Source: Peptoniphilus sp. GNH (lineage in GTDB: Bacteria; Bacillota; Clostridia; Tissierellales; Peptoniphilaceae). From it: a stretch of DNA of 64,000 bases. The stretch is taken from the NCBI GenBank assembly GCA_021307325.1, contig CP089931.1, positions 706,979-770,978 of the forward strand. Reading direction: 5' to 3'. This document shows, in pieces, positions 35,485 to 44,439 of the stretch. A program made the translations under genes and the position numbers. The notes under the pieces are model-generated. The model was not told where the DNA came from and searched no databases. It saw nothing but the letters and a program-made list of their open reading frames with translations. Numbering within the stretch: position 1 is the first letter of the stretch; every line of letters begins with the position of its first letter.

Positions 35485-36246
35485 TTATTTAACCGCATCC
35501 TTATCCGTCATTATCGAAAACAAAAATTTAGGAATAGCCATCTGCCTTTTTATCCTAGATGGATCCTTTAGCAGTCTATAAAGCCATTCTAAGTTGAGCT
35601 TGATGAAAATTTCCGGTGCTCTTTTAGATTTGCCTGCTATCACATCCAAAACTCCACCATTGCCTATTATTATTTTCGATTTTAACTTATTCCTATACTC
35701 TTCTATCCAAATTTCTTGCTTGGGAAATCCCAGTCCCAAAAAAATTATATCCGGTTTTTTTTCATTTATATCTGCTATAACAGCGAGCTCTTCTGGATGC
35801 CCCTTCTGCCCCAAGTGGGTTCCCTTGAAGTATCCATGTTGAGTGCCGACTATATCAAGACCCGGAAAGCTCTCTTGCAACTTTTTTTGAGCTTGCAAGG
35901 CTATGCCCGGTTCTCCTCCCAAAAGATATAGGCTATATCCTTCTTCGTGAGCTATTTTAATAAGCTCCATGGATATGTCAAAGCCTGTAACTCTCTCTTT
36001 GAGAGGCTTTTTTCTAATTTTACTGCCAATTACAAGGCCTATCCCATCAGGTATTACCAAGTCTTGATCATTTATCAGATTTTTTAGTTTTTCATCTTTT
36101 TTGCATGCCATCACAATCTCTGTGTTGGGTGTTACTATGGTGTGCAGTTTGTTTTCTTGTAAAAATTCCTTTAAAATTTTGGCACTTTCTTCAAATGTCA
36201 CATTTAAAATTTCGACACCAAATATGCTTATCTTATTTCTTGTCAT
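35485..36246 (-). CDS. tagA: WecG/TagA/CpsF-family glycosyltransferase
   Basis: This 253-aa enzyme transfers N-acetylmannosamine-type sugars onto undecaprenyl-linked GlcNAc when wall polymers are begun. Family motifs are IVTPNTEIVMACKKD, VIPDGIGLVIGSK with the conserved PDG, LLGGEPGIA and IIFLGLGFPKQEIWI. The C-terminal helix (RAPEIFIKLNLEWLYRLLKDPSR) is typical of membrane association. It overlaps csaB by 4 bases (ATGA). By context it starts the secondary wall polymer that CsaB pyruvylates; the precise donor sugar is inferred from the family. Confidence 0.9.
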   Translation of the reverse strand: MTRNKISIFGVEILNVTFEESAKILKEFLQENKLHTIVTPNTEIVMACKKDEKLKNLINDQDLVIPDGIGLVIGSKIRKKPLKERVTGFDISMELIKIAHEEGYSLYLLGGEPGIALQAQKKLQESFPGLDIVGTQHGYFKGTHLGQKGHPEELAVIADINEKKPDIIFLGLGFPKQEIWIEEYRNKLKSKIIIGNGGVLDVIAGKSKRAPEIFIKLNLEWLYRLLKDPSRIKRQMAIPKFLFSIMTDKDAVK

Positions 36247-37349
36247 GAGTCCACAAGCTCCAATAATTTATCTATATGAATTTCACTTTTTTTATAAAAA
36301 ACTTCCAGCCTATCTTTCATTAGATCTGGATTGGCTTCCTTGCTTAAAAAAGCCTCTTCCAATTCTCGTGCCAAAAGCGCTCCGTCAAAGTCTTCGATTT
36401 TTTGTATATTTTTTCTTTCAAGCTCCATCATAAAGCCGTCACATTTTGGATCATAAGAAATACCAATAGGATAAGAGCCCATAAGGGATGCAAAGATGAG
36501 TCCATGCAACCTAATAGATAAAAAGGCTTTTGTATTTCCAATTATTGACAGATAATCATTTATGTGACCATAGTCTTTTATTAAAAACACCTTATCGTGA
36601 AAGCTTTTTATTTTTTTATACAATTCTTCCGAGATTGCCATGTCCTTATAGTAGTAGAGAGGATTGATTATTATATTTACATCTCTTTTTTGGGTGAATA
36701 GTTTTATTGCCCTTGTCATTTCAATCAAGGTGCGATAGCCCTTATCCTTCCAATCCAAAATTGAAATTCCAAGACTATCTTTCGAAAGGTCAAGTCCATA
36801 GGTCTTTAGAATTTGTCGTCCTATTTCGAGATCTGGTTTATTTATTCCAAATACGGTGTCTGTTGTCAAGAGAATTTCCCTTTTTATGCCAAGTTTTCTT
36901 AATGTGTCCATACTTTTTTGATCTCTTACATTCAAAACATCGACCTGATTTAGTATGCGCTTTGCAAAAAATCTAGAAATAGGACTATTTATTGGACCTA
37001 TCCCTTGAGAAAAAATCATTGTCTTTACAGACTTTTTCATTGCCATCTTTATCAGAAAAAGATAATAAAAAATGGATTTTTTGCTAGTCACATCTTGCAA
37101 AAGAGACCCTCCCCCACTCAAAAATACATCTGTCGTATTGAGTTCTTTTGCTATCTTAGCGAAGTTATTTCTAGATATTGATGCCACGCCATATTTTTTT
37201 TCTGTAAATTCTGGATACTTGGACAAGACAAGCAAGTCTAAGTCCTGTCTTTTTTTTCTTATCGAATCGATTATGCCTTTTAGGATCGCTTCATCGCCTG
37301 TATTGTTAAAGCCATAATAGCCAGAAATCATGATCTTACGCTTTTTCAT
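36243..37349 (-). CDS. csaB: Polysaccharide pyruvyl transferase CsaB
   Basis: This 368-aa enzyme adds a ketal pyruvate to secondary cell-wall polysaccharide, creating the ligand for SLH domains. The N-terminus ISGYYGFNNTGDEAILKGII is diagnostic for CsaB. DVFLSGGGSLLQDVTSKKSIFYYLFLIKMA and ISIRLHGLIFASLMGSYPIGISYDPK (as SIRLHGLIFAS) complete the PS_pyruv_trans fold. It sits between DUF5693 and tagA with overlaps on both sides. Two SLH proteins in this window (5.7 kb and 14.5 kb) are expected to depend on its product. Confidence 0.95.
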   Translation of the reverse strand: MKKRKIMISGYYGFNNTGDEAILKGIIDSIRKKRQDLDLLVLSKYPEFTEKKYGVASISRNNFAKIAKELNTTDVFLSGGGSLLQDVTSKKSIFYYLFLIKMAMKKSVKTMIFSQGIGPINSPISRFFAKRILNQVDVLNVRDQKSMDTLRKLGIKREILLTTDTVFGINKPDLEIGRQILKTYGLDLSKDSLGISILDWKDKGYRTLIEMTRAIKLFTQKRDVNIIINPLYYYKDMAISEELYKKIKSFHDKVFLIKDYGHINDYLSIIGNTKAFLSIRLHGLIFASLMGSYPIGISYDPKCDGFMMELERKNIQKIEDFDGALLARELEEAFLSKEANPDLMKDRLEVFYKKSEIHIDKLLELVDS

Positions 37350-39411
37350 TTTTTATATATTTATTGTAGAGCATACCTATTAGCTCTATAAATAAAATCC
37401 AGATGATTGAAACGAGTATCCCAACCACATATTCACCGCTAATTCTCAATAGGGAAATTATAAAGGGCGTTCTTATATGAGAGAAGGTATTTACCAAGTT
37501 AGCCTGACCTATTGATGCCATTAGGGTAAGAAAAATTACGAAAATTTCTGATTTCTTTTTAAGGGCTATATAGATTAGACTAACCAGGGCTGGATATCCT
37601 ATAAAAATGGCCTTGGTCCTCGGTCTTACAGGCATGATATGCTCCATCTTATTTCTAAAGAGCAGTTCTATTGTGGACGGCTTTACATTAGTATTTCCAC
37701 TTCTTAGAAGGAAGAGGAAAAGTCCAATCATGACAAGCACTCCCAAACAAACATGCCAAAAGGCGATTTTTTTATCCATTACAGATAGAGCTTCTTTTAT
37801 TGAAAATCTTGGGCTGTCACTCACTCTTTCCCTGTCAAAGCCAACAAAGGCTCCAAAAATAAATAGAGATATTATTATTGGAAGAATTTGAGAAATTTTT
37901 ACTCCTCTAAATATAACCATTTCCATTAGGTGATTGGTTCCACTTAGAAGGGAAACCTCCATCAAGGCACCTATAAAGCAGATGAGTACTGAACACAAAA
38001 GTATGCCTAGACCCTTGCCATATGATTCAAAAGTCCTATGAACTATGCCATCGGCCCTGTATTTATTGTAGGCCGACAAGACAAAACAGAGGGCTAGTGA
38101 AGGGAAGATTACAATTCCCAAGAGGTTGAAGAAGGTATCTGCAAATGCCAATTTTTTACCCAGACCATAGAAAAATAGTGCTAAAATTATTCCCAATATA
38201 AGAAGAACACCTTCCACCACTAGTCCTGGTGCAAATATTATGGACACTAGAAGGACTCCAGCAGCCACAATGCCAATTGCAATTGGTGCTTTTAGCTTTT
38301 GATTGACTTCCCATTCTGCCATGGGTCTTATATCTGCATTTTTAAATCCGAGCCTGTCAAGTCTTGTCTCTAAAGATTTAAAGACTTTTCCATAAGCTGC
38401 TGGATCTGATATGACTTGCTTATCTTTTATAAAGGCTCTCACATAGACAGATGCCAAATTTCTCTCGCTTACTGCTCTGAAATACACATTGGCTATCTCC
38501 TCGCCTTCTTGGTGACCAGGAATCTTGTAGTCATATTCTCTTTGAATGAAGTCCCAAGTCGAGAAAACTCTTGCCATTTTGACATCAGGACGCATTACAA
38601 GAGCATTTCCGCCCGCAAGGTCTAAGTGTCCCCTTTGGTTTGGTGCTTCCACAAGTCCAATAAACATATCTCTTTTATTTAATTCTTCCGCAAACTTATC
38701 TAGAGTTTCGTTTGTGTCTTCCTTAGCTCCATAGACTGCCTTACCAGAAAAAATTACATATGACTTTTCTAGACCAAATTGGTCAATTGTCTTAAAAAAT
38801 CTCTCCATGGCGCTTTGTCCGTCTTGATATCTCGGGTCAAAGTTCGGTCTTAAAATCACTTTAAGTCCCGCATCTTTTACTATCTTTATCTTTTTAGCAT
38901 CAAAGCCCAGACCAATAAATTCTAAGGCTGAACCCTTGCTTGTCCTGTCGGTAATCTTTTCAAAATCTTTTGAGGCCGCTTGCCTTAAATTCAAAAGATC
39001 TGTATGTTTCATACCAAGAGCTATTTTAGTAGCTGATATATCTCTTACTTCTCTTTTTTCTTTTAGAGTGCTATTTAAGTTTTCTTTTATAAATGCTATT
39101 TCTTCTGGCTTACCTTCTAAGATGAGTTCACTTCCTATGACTTTGCTTGTCAAGTTAGAATCGAACTCATTTTCTATACTATTTATACTTTCTTCGGAAA
39201 TTGCAACGGTATTTATTCCATTTTCTTTTAGTTCTCTAAAATAAGTGCCTAAATCTTCTTGCCTGTCCATTGCCATACTTGAAAAATCGCCATAATCTGC
39301 AACAATGTCATAATTTCTATAGTTTTTTTCAATTCTAGTTCTTTCAAATACAAAAATACTTGATACAAGAATTGAAAGGAAAATTATCATAATTAGGTAT
39401 TTTCTTTTCAT
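37336..39411 (-). CDS. DUF5693 family polytopic membrane protein
   Basis: This 691-aa protein has one N-terminal membrane helix (about 6-22), an outside domain of about 340 residues and 9-11 C-terminal membrane helices (about 370-685). The outside domain has TIM-barrel-like segments such as GLKVILRPNFDP and FIGLVEAPNQRGH. The family is regularly found beside csaB in Firmicutes, and here it overlaps csaB by 14 bases. A role in export or assembly of the pyruvylated wall polymer is plausible but not shown. It is the first gene of the four-gene unit ending in tkt. Confidence 0.85.
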   Translation of the reverse strand: MKRKYLIMIIFLSILVSSIFVFERTRIEKNYRNYDIVADYGDFSSMAMDRQEDLGTYFRELKENGINTVAISEESINSIENEFDSNLTSKVIGSELILEGKPEEIAFIKENLNSTLKEKREVRDISATKIALGMKHTDLLNLRQAASKDFEKITDRTSKGSALEFIGLGFDAKKIKIVKDAGLKVILRPNFDPRYQDGQSAMERFFKTIDQFGLEKSYVIFSGKAVYGAKEDTNETLDKFAEELNKRDMFIGLVEAPNQRGHLDLAGGNALVMRPDVKMARVFSTWDFIQREYDYKIPGHQEGEEIANVYFRAVSERNLASVYVRAFIKDKQVISDPAAYGKVFKSLETRLDRLGFKNADIRPMAEWEVNQKLKAPIAIGIVAAGVLLVSIIFAPGLVVEGVLLILGIILALFFYGLGKKLAFADTFFNLLGIVIFPSLALCFVLSAYNKYRADGIVHRTFESYGKGLGILLCSVLICFIGALMEVSLLSGTNHLMEMVIFRGVKISQILPIIISLFIFGAFVGFDRERVSDSPRFSIKEALSVMDKKIAFWHVCLGVLVMIGLFLFLLRSGNTNVKPSTIELLFRNKMEHIMPVRPRTKAIFIGYPALVSLIYIALKKKSEIFVIFLTLMASIGQANLVNTFSHIRTPFIISLLRISGEYVVGILVSIIWILFIELIGMLYNKYIKNEKA

Positions 39412-39463
39412 CTTTCCTCCAAAATAAAACTAATATATAAATTTGAATTTTATATAACACAGT

Positions 39464-39494
39464 AGAAAACGCCCATATAATATGAGCGTTTTCT
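39464..39494. terminator. Terminator at the end of ndoA
   Basis: AGAAAACGC/GCGTTTTCT stem around an AT-rich loop, overlapping the ndoA stop. The T-run on the minus strand is short, so strength is uncertain. Confidence 0.6.
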
Positions 39495-39847
39495 TATGTA
39501 CTAGATCCAAGATTTAGACTCACCTTCAAGGCCTTATCAACTTGATCCATGGTGTCATTGCTTAACCTGCCTATTTTCTCCCTCAGTCTTTTCTTATCAA
39601 TTGTCCTAATTTGCTCTAAAAGTATAACAGAGTTCTTAGGAAGGGTAATATGGTCAGCTTTAACTCTCACGTGAGTAGGTAGCTTTGCCTTGCCTTGAGA
39701 AGAAGTGATGGCAGAAACAATAGTGGTTGGTGAATATTTGTTACCTATATCATTTTGAAGTATAAGCACAGGCCTTACACCACCCTGTTCCGAGCCAATC
39801 ACCGGAGAGAGATCCGCATAATATAAATCTCCTCTTTTTATAATCAT
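39494..39847 (-). CDS. ndoA: MazF/PemK-type endoribonuclease EndoA
   Basis: This 117-aa toxin cleaves mRNA at short specific sites. It matches EndoA throughout: [29 protein letters not shown] and [19 protein letters not shown], including Arg25 and Thr48, the residues needed in the Bacillus enzyme. The C-terminal [14 protein letters not shown] is also conserved. In many Firmicutes the antitoxin gene lies directly upstream after alr; here only 61 bases separate ndoA from the AcpS-NnrD fusion, and neither an antitoxin nor alr is present. The antitoxin may be elsewhere in the genome. Confidence 0.93.
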   Translation of the reverse strand: MIIKRGDLYYADLSPVIGSEQGGVRPVLILQNDIGNKYSPTTIVSAITSSQGKAKLPTHVRVKADHITLPKNSVILLEQIRTIDKKRLREKIGRLSNDTMDQVDKALKVSLNLGSST

Positions 39848-39908
39848 ATTCCACCTACATTACTTTATAAGATAATTTTAAATTAATGACAAGCTAATGT
39901 CAAAGAAT

Positions 39909-41087
39909 TTACTCGTCTTTATACAAATTTTGCCCGAATTTAAAAACTTTATAGATGTTTGAAATAAGATCTCTTGCCAAAACTGATTCTTGTCCGAGTT
40001 TTTCTGCTGCAAAATCTCCAGCAAGCCCATGAATATATACTCCTAAAGCTGATGCCATGAAGGTATCTTCAATTCTTGGCATAAGAGCTGAGATTATACC
40101 ACTTAAAACATCGCCTGAACCAGCTTTTGCCATTGCCGGATTTCCAGTATGGTTTTCATAGAGCCTATCCCCGTCAGTTACTATGGTCTTGTGCCCCTTT
40201 AGAACTAGTACAACCCCTTGTTCTTTTGCAAAAGACTTGGCAAGATTTAACTTATTTTTCTTTATTTCTTCTATGGAGATGTTTGTGAGTTTTGAAAATT
40301 CTCCCAGATGAGGAGTCAAGACCTTGTCGGCTTTTGATTTTAAAAGGTCTAAATTATCCTTTAAGAGATCAAAACTTGAAGCATCCAAAAGCACCTTCTT
40401 GTCCATTTTTAAAATTTCGGTCAAAATTTCACGATTTTTTTTGTCTACATAGATGCCGGGCCCCATGAGGATGGCATTCATGCCAGATAAAAATTCCACT
40501 TCTTCCTCTTTATTTTTAAAAACTTTTACTATGGCCTCTTTGGATATTACAGATAGGGCATCTGCATAGTCTTGTCTTGCTAGAAGGTAGGCTAGACCTA
40601 CCCCACTTCTAAGAGCAGCTCCACTTGCAAGCCAGGCGCAGCCTATCATGCCTTTAGAGCCTGATATTATAGCAAGTTTTCCATAGTCGCCCTTGTGAGA
40701 ATCATCTTTTCTTTTTTTCAAAAGTCCCTTGAAAAAATCATCCACTTCAAAAAAATCTTCATCTTTTTTTAAGGCTGATGCCAGAGCATAATCTCCTTCA
40801 TGGCTTATTGATATATCAAAGGTTTTCTTGAAAAGACTCCCAAACGGCTTGCCCTTAGAGTCGTAAAATATATTTACATCTTTTAGAGAATTGCCTTTTA
40901 TCCCTGTACCAATCTCCTTTAAAACAGCCTCTTTTGCTGAAAAAATCCCAGCTATAGTCTGGGCCCTAAAAGCTTTTTTTTGAATATGTAAAATTTCTTG
41001 ATCATTAAATACTTTTTCTAAGAATTTTTGTCCATGTTTTTTGAAAATTTTTTCAACTTTTGAAATTCTTATAATGTCTATCGCCAT
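39909..41087 (-). CDS. Fusion of holo-ACP synthase (AcpS) with ADP-dependent NAD(P)H-hydrate dehydratase (NnrD)
   Basis: A single 392-aa frame joins two enzymes. Residues 1-107 are AcpS: MAIDIIRISKV with Asp4, IFSAKEAVLKEIG with Glu53, and DISISHEGDYALA. AcpS adds phosphopantetheine to acyl carrier protein. Residues about 118-392 are NnrD: HKGDYGKLAIISGSKGMIG, LTPHLGEFSKLT, VLKGHKTIVTDG and GNPAMAKAGSGDVLSGIISAL, the ATP/ADP-dependent repair enzyme for damaged nicotinamide cofactors. In most bacteria these are separate neighbouring genes, with NnrD fused to the epimerase NnrE; I see no NnrE here. The start at 41087 follows AAGGAGTGG. A frameshift is unlikely because both halves are intact in one frame. 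Confidence 0.92.
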   Translation of the reverse strand: MAIDIIRISKVEKIFKKHGQKFLEKVFNDQEILHIQKKAFRAQTIAGIFSAKEAVLKEIGTGIKGNSLKDVNIFYDSKGKPFGSLFKKTFDISISHEGDYALASALKKDEDFFEVDDFFKGLLKKRKDDSHKGDYGKLAIISGSKGMIGCAWLASGAALRSGVGLAYLLARQDYADALSVISKEAIVKVFKNKEEEVEFLSGMNAILMGPGIYVDKKNREILTEILKMDKKVLLDASSFDLLKDNLDLLKSKADKVLTPHLGEFSKLTNISIEEIKKNKLNLAKSFAKEQGVVLVLKGHKTIVTDGDRLYENHTGNPAMAKAGSGDVLSGIISALMPRIEDTFMASALGVYIHGLAGDFAAEKLGQESVLARDLISNIYKVFKFGQNLYKDE

Positions 41088-41174
41088 AAAACCACTCCTT
41101 CTTTTATTATAGCTAAATTGACAAGTCCATTTCAATGAGTTAGAGTTATATTCAAAGGAAAAATGAGGTGTTTT

Positions 41175-42401
41175 ATGAATAGAAATGTTTATGATGTTTT
41201 AGAAGAAAGAGGTTTTATAGACCAAGCCACAGACTTCGAAGAATTAAAAGAACTTTTCGACAAGGAAAAAGTTACTTTCTATATAGGATTTGACTGTACT
41301 GCAGATTCTCTTACCTTGGGTCATTTTCTCCAAGTAAGAGTTATGCAACATATGCAAAGAGCAGGTCATAGACCAATAGCTCTTATAGGTGGAGGAACTA
41401 CTCTAATAGGCGATCCTTCCGGCAAGTCAGATATGAGAAAGCTTTTGACTAAGCAAACAATCGACCACAATGCTGAATGTTTCAAAAGACAACTTTCGCA
41501 TTTTATAGATTTTTCAGACGGCAAGGGCATTTTTGAAAATAATGGCGATTGGCTCTTGGATTTAAATTTCTTGGAGTTTATGAGAGAAATCGGCAGACAA
41601 TTTACTGTAAATAGGATGCTCACTTTCGACTGCTATAAAAATAGAATGGATAAGGGACTGACCTTCTTTGAATTTGGCTATATGCTGATGCAATCTTATG
41701 ACTTTTTGCATCTTTACAGAAAGCACAAATGTAAGTTGGAGCTTGGTGGATCCGATCAATGGTCAAACATGATTGGTGGCTATGAGTTAGTAAGAAAAAT
41801 GGAAAGAGACAAGGTTTATGCAATGACCTTCTCCCTTCTGACAACTGCTGATGGTCGCAAGATGGGCAAGACTGAAAAGGGTGCCATCTGGCTTGACAAG
41901 GAAAAGACCTCTGCTTACGAGATGTTCCAATACTTGAGAAACTGTGATGACAGAGATGCTGTAAAGTTTATGAAGCTCTTGACTCTAGTTCCAATGGAAG
42001 AAATCAAAGAATATGAAAAGTTAACTGGTCAAGATCTAAATAAGGTCAAGGAAAGACTCGCTTTTGAAGTTGTAAAAGATGTCCATGGAGAAGACGAAGC
42101 TAACAAGGCTCTAGAAGCTGCTAGTTCTATCTTTAGCAAGGGTCAATCTTCTGAAAATATGCCTACTACTGAAATTTCTAAAGCTGAATTTGACGGTCTT
42201 TCTCTTGTAGAAGCAATGAAAAAGGCAGGCCTTGTAAAATCTAATTCAGAATCAAGACGTCTTATAGAACAAGGTGGAGTCAGTGTCAACGATGAAAAAA
42301 TTCAAGATTCTTCGTATGTATTTTCTGATAAGGATTTAATCGATAATGAATTGATAATCAAAAAAGGCAAAAAAGTCTACCACAAAATTTTAGTAAAATA
42401 A
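41175..42401 (+). CDS. tyrS: Tyrosyl-tRNA synthetase
   Basis: This 408-aa class I synthetase charges tRNA-Tyr. The catalytic core starts FYIGFDCTADSLTLGHFLQ, where LGHF holds the HIGH-type motif. DKGLTFFEFGYMLMQSYDF and ELGGSDQWSNM bind tyrosine, and GRKMGKTEKG is the KMSKS loop. An S4 RNA-binding domain ends the protein (about 340-405: SNSESRRLIEQGGVSVND). The ATG at 41175 follows GAGGTG, whereas the ATG 12 bases earlier precedes it. There is no T-box leader; the gene is divergent from acpS-nnrD with 87 bases between them. Confidence 0.97.
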   Translation: MNRNVYDVLEERGFIDQATDFEELKELFDKEKVTFYIGFDCTADSLTLGHFLQVRVMQHMQRAGHRPIALIGGGTTLIGDPSGKSDMRKLLTKQTIDHNAECFKRQLSHFIDFSDGKGIFENNGDWLLDLNFLEFMREIGRQFTVNRMLTFDCYKNRMDKGLTFFEFGYMLMQSYDFLHLYRKHKCKLELGGSDQWSNMIGGYELVRKMERDKVYAMTFSLLTTADGRKMGKTEKGAIWLDKEKTSAYEMFQYLRNCDDRDAVKFMKLLTLVPMEEIKEYEKLTGQDLNKVKERLAFEVVKDVHGEDEANKALEAASSIFSKGQSSENMPTTEISKAEFDGLSLVEAMKKAGLVKSNSESRRLIEQGGVSVNDEKIQDSSYVFSDKDLIDNELIIKKGKKVYHKILVK

Positions 42402-42414
42402 AATAAGCAGCATT

Positions 42415-42453
42415 TAAAAAGCATTGAGCGGTAAATCACTCAATGCTTTTTTT
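42415..42453. terminator. Bidirectional terminator between tyrS and larC
   Basis: Perfect stem GCATTGAG/CTCAATGC (42421-42428 with 42439-42446), A-run before and seven T after. It overlaps the last base pairs of larC. Confidence 0.9.
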
Positions 42454-43687
42454 AATAATTTTCAAGTAGTTTTCTAATTTCAGATAGGCTTGCTCCTTTT
42501 TCTCTTGCAAGTTTTGCCAAGTCCTCATACTCTAATTTTTCTTTTACGGCTCCATAGCCCCTAGATATTTTTTTCCTGACCTTTACCTGATTGCTTTCAA
42601 TTTCTTGAAATTCTCTTTTTAATATATATCTCTTAGTTTTTGTTTCCCTAAGTCCTATGCTGCTAGTGTGCTTAAACATGGACCTTATTACTTTTTGCTT
42701 ATTTTTTTTGTCTACCATGGCTCTTAATAAAATGCCCGGCCTCGATTTTTTCATTCCTATGGCAATTGTATAGACTTCAAAAGCGCCAGCCTCAAAGATT
42801 CGATCTACTGCATATGATATGTCCTCTCCAGTCATATCATCTACATTCAAAGAAAGCTCATATACATCTTCATCAGCTCCCAAGCTTTCTACTTCGCCCA
42901 AAAATGCCCTTACGGAATTTAGGATTTTGTATTCTTTTTTGCCCATGCCATAGCCTATTTTTTCTATTTTCATTTGCGGCAATTGGCAAAAATCATCGAC
43001 AAAATATTTTAAAAGAGCAGCTCCTGTCGGAGTGCAAAGCTCTCCTTCAACGCTACTGGCATAAGACGGAACACCTCTTAGTATATGGGCTGTTGCTGGA
43101 GCAGGCACTGGAAGGATTCCATGGGCGCACTTCACATATCCCCTACCAACATTTACTGGACTAGCCAAAATTTTTTCGGGTGCCAATTTTGAAATCATAT
43201 AACAGGTGGCACTTATATCAGCTATTGCATCCAAATTGCCCAGCTCATGAAAATGAACTTCATCTACTGTCTTATTGTGTGCAAGAGCCTCGGCTTCGGC
43301 TATAATTTCATATATGGCGACAACCTGATCTGCAAGTTTTGTTTCTAGACTTGTATTTTTTATTATCTCCTTTACATCTGCTATTGTTCTGTGAACATGG
43401 TGATGGTCGTGGTCATGGTGGTGGTCATGGTCGTGGTTATGGTCGTGGTCATGGTGATGGTCGTGGTAGTCTTCCACCTTTTCTTCTTCTCCATTTATCA
43501 TGACCCTTAAATCAATCCCATATATGCCCTTGTTATCTACATTTGCATATGCAAATGTAACCCCATCGATGCCAATCCCATTTAGGTCTTCTATAATTTT
43601 ATCCTTATCTTCAAAAAGCCCCAATAAAGATGCGCCTATCATATCTCCGGCTGCACCCATGCCTGTTTCTAAATACAAAGTTCTCAA
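42452..43687 (-). CDS. larC: Nickel-pincer cofactor biosynthesis protein LarC
   Basis: This 411-aa CTP-dependent nickel insertase performs the last step of nickel-pincer nucleotide synthesis. YLETGMGAAGDMIGASLLGLF at the N-terminus, VDEVHFHELGNLDAIADI near 140-160, PVPAPATAHILRGVP and CTPTGAALLKYF are family hallmarks. Residues 75-99 are a tract of His and Asp with one Asn and one Val, probably nickel storage or binding. In Lactobacillus plantarum the gene is split by a programmed frameshift; here it is one continuous frame. It overlaps larB by 4 bases. Confidence 0.96.
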   Translation of the reverse strand: MRTLYLETGMGAAGDMIGASLLGLFEDKDKIIEDLNGIGIDGVTFAYANVDNKGIYGIDLRVMINGEEEKVEDYHDHHHDHDHNHDHDHHHDHDHHHVHRTIADVKEIIKNTSLETKLADQVVAIYEIIAEAEALAHNKTVDEVHFHELGNLDAIADISATCYMISKLAPEKILASPVNVGRGYVKCAHGILPVPAPATAHILRGVPSYASSVEGELCTPTGAALLKYFVDDFCQLPQMKIEKIGYGMGKKEYKILNSVRAFLGEVESLGADEDVYELSLNVDDMTGEDISYAVDRIFEAGAFEVYTIAIGMKKSRPGILLRAMVDKKNKQKVIRSMFKHTSSIGLRETKTKRYILKREFQEIESNQVKVRKKISRGYGAVKEKLEYEDLAKLAREKGASLSEIRKLLENY

Positions 43688-44439
43688 TTTTTAGCCTCCA
43701 TGTGATTAATCATATTTGCTAGATAACCTGCTCCAAATCCATTGTCTATATTCACAACGCTGACCCCAGATGAACATGAGTTGAGCATTGATAAAAGTGC
43801 TGCCAGTCCGTTAAAAGATGCTCCATATCCTACGCTTGTAGGCACTGCTATTACAGGGCAATCTACAAGTCCTCCTATTACAGATGCCAAGGCCCCTTCC
43901 ATACCTGCTATGGCAATTACAACGCTCGCCTTCATAAGCTCATCTGAATATGACAAGAGCCTATGTAAACCCGCTACGCCCACATCATAAAGCCTTAAAA
44001 CTTCATTGCCCATCATTTCGGCTGTCAAGGCTGCTTCTTCTGCAACTCCTATATCGCTTGTGCCTCCAGTTGCAACTATTATTTTGCCAATCCCATCTGG
44101 CTTTCTTTTTTGCCCAACTATTCCTACTTGAGCTTGGGGATAATATTGCACTGGATGAACTTTTGCAAGTATTTCATTTTTATTTTCATCCATTCTGGTT
44201 ATCAAAATAGATTCCTGTCCATTTTCAAGCATGAGTTTTACTATGCCACTTATTTGTTCTGCTGTCTTGCCAGCTCCATAAATCACCTCTGGACTGCCCT
44301 TTATAATTTTTCTATGTAAATCAATCTTGGCATAAGAAATATCTTTAAAGGGGCTCCTTTTTAACTCCAAAAGGGCATCTTCTATGGAAACCGAGCCATC
44401 CTTTACACCCAATAAAAGTTTTTTTATATCAGTTTTCAT
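43684..44439 (-). CDS. larB: Nickel-pincer cofactor biosynthesis protein LarB
   Basis: This 251-aa enzyme carboxylates and hydrolyses nicotinic acid adenine dinucleotide to the biscarboxylated mononucleotide. It shows the AIR-carboxylase-like core: KIIVATGGTSDIGVAEEAALTAEMMG, ASVVIAIAGMEGALASVIGGLVDCPVIAVPTSVGYGASFNG and NIDNGFGAGYLA. The N-terminal DLHRKIIKGSPEVIYGAGKTAEQI region is also standard. It overlaps larC and larE by 4 bases each, so the three are translationally coupled. Confidence 0.96.
   Translation of the reverse strand: MKTDIKKLLLGVKDGSVSIEDALLELKRSPFKDISYAKIDLHRKIIKGSPEVIYGAGKTAEQISGIVKLMLENGQESILITRMDENKNEILAKVHPVQYYPQAQVGIVGQKRKPDGIGKIIVATGGTSDIGVAEEAALTAEMMGNEVLRLYDVGVAGLHRLLSYSDELMKASVVIAIAGMEGALASVIGGLVDCPVIAVPTSVGYGASFNGLAALLSMLNSCSSGVSVVNIDNGFGAGYLANMINHMEAKN

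Noticed and set aside
43388-43470. Short GTGGTCATG-like DNA repeats as a possible CRISPR or satellite
   Set aside because: They are codons for the His/Asp tract of larC, without spacers.
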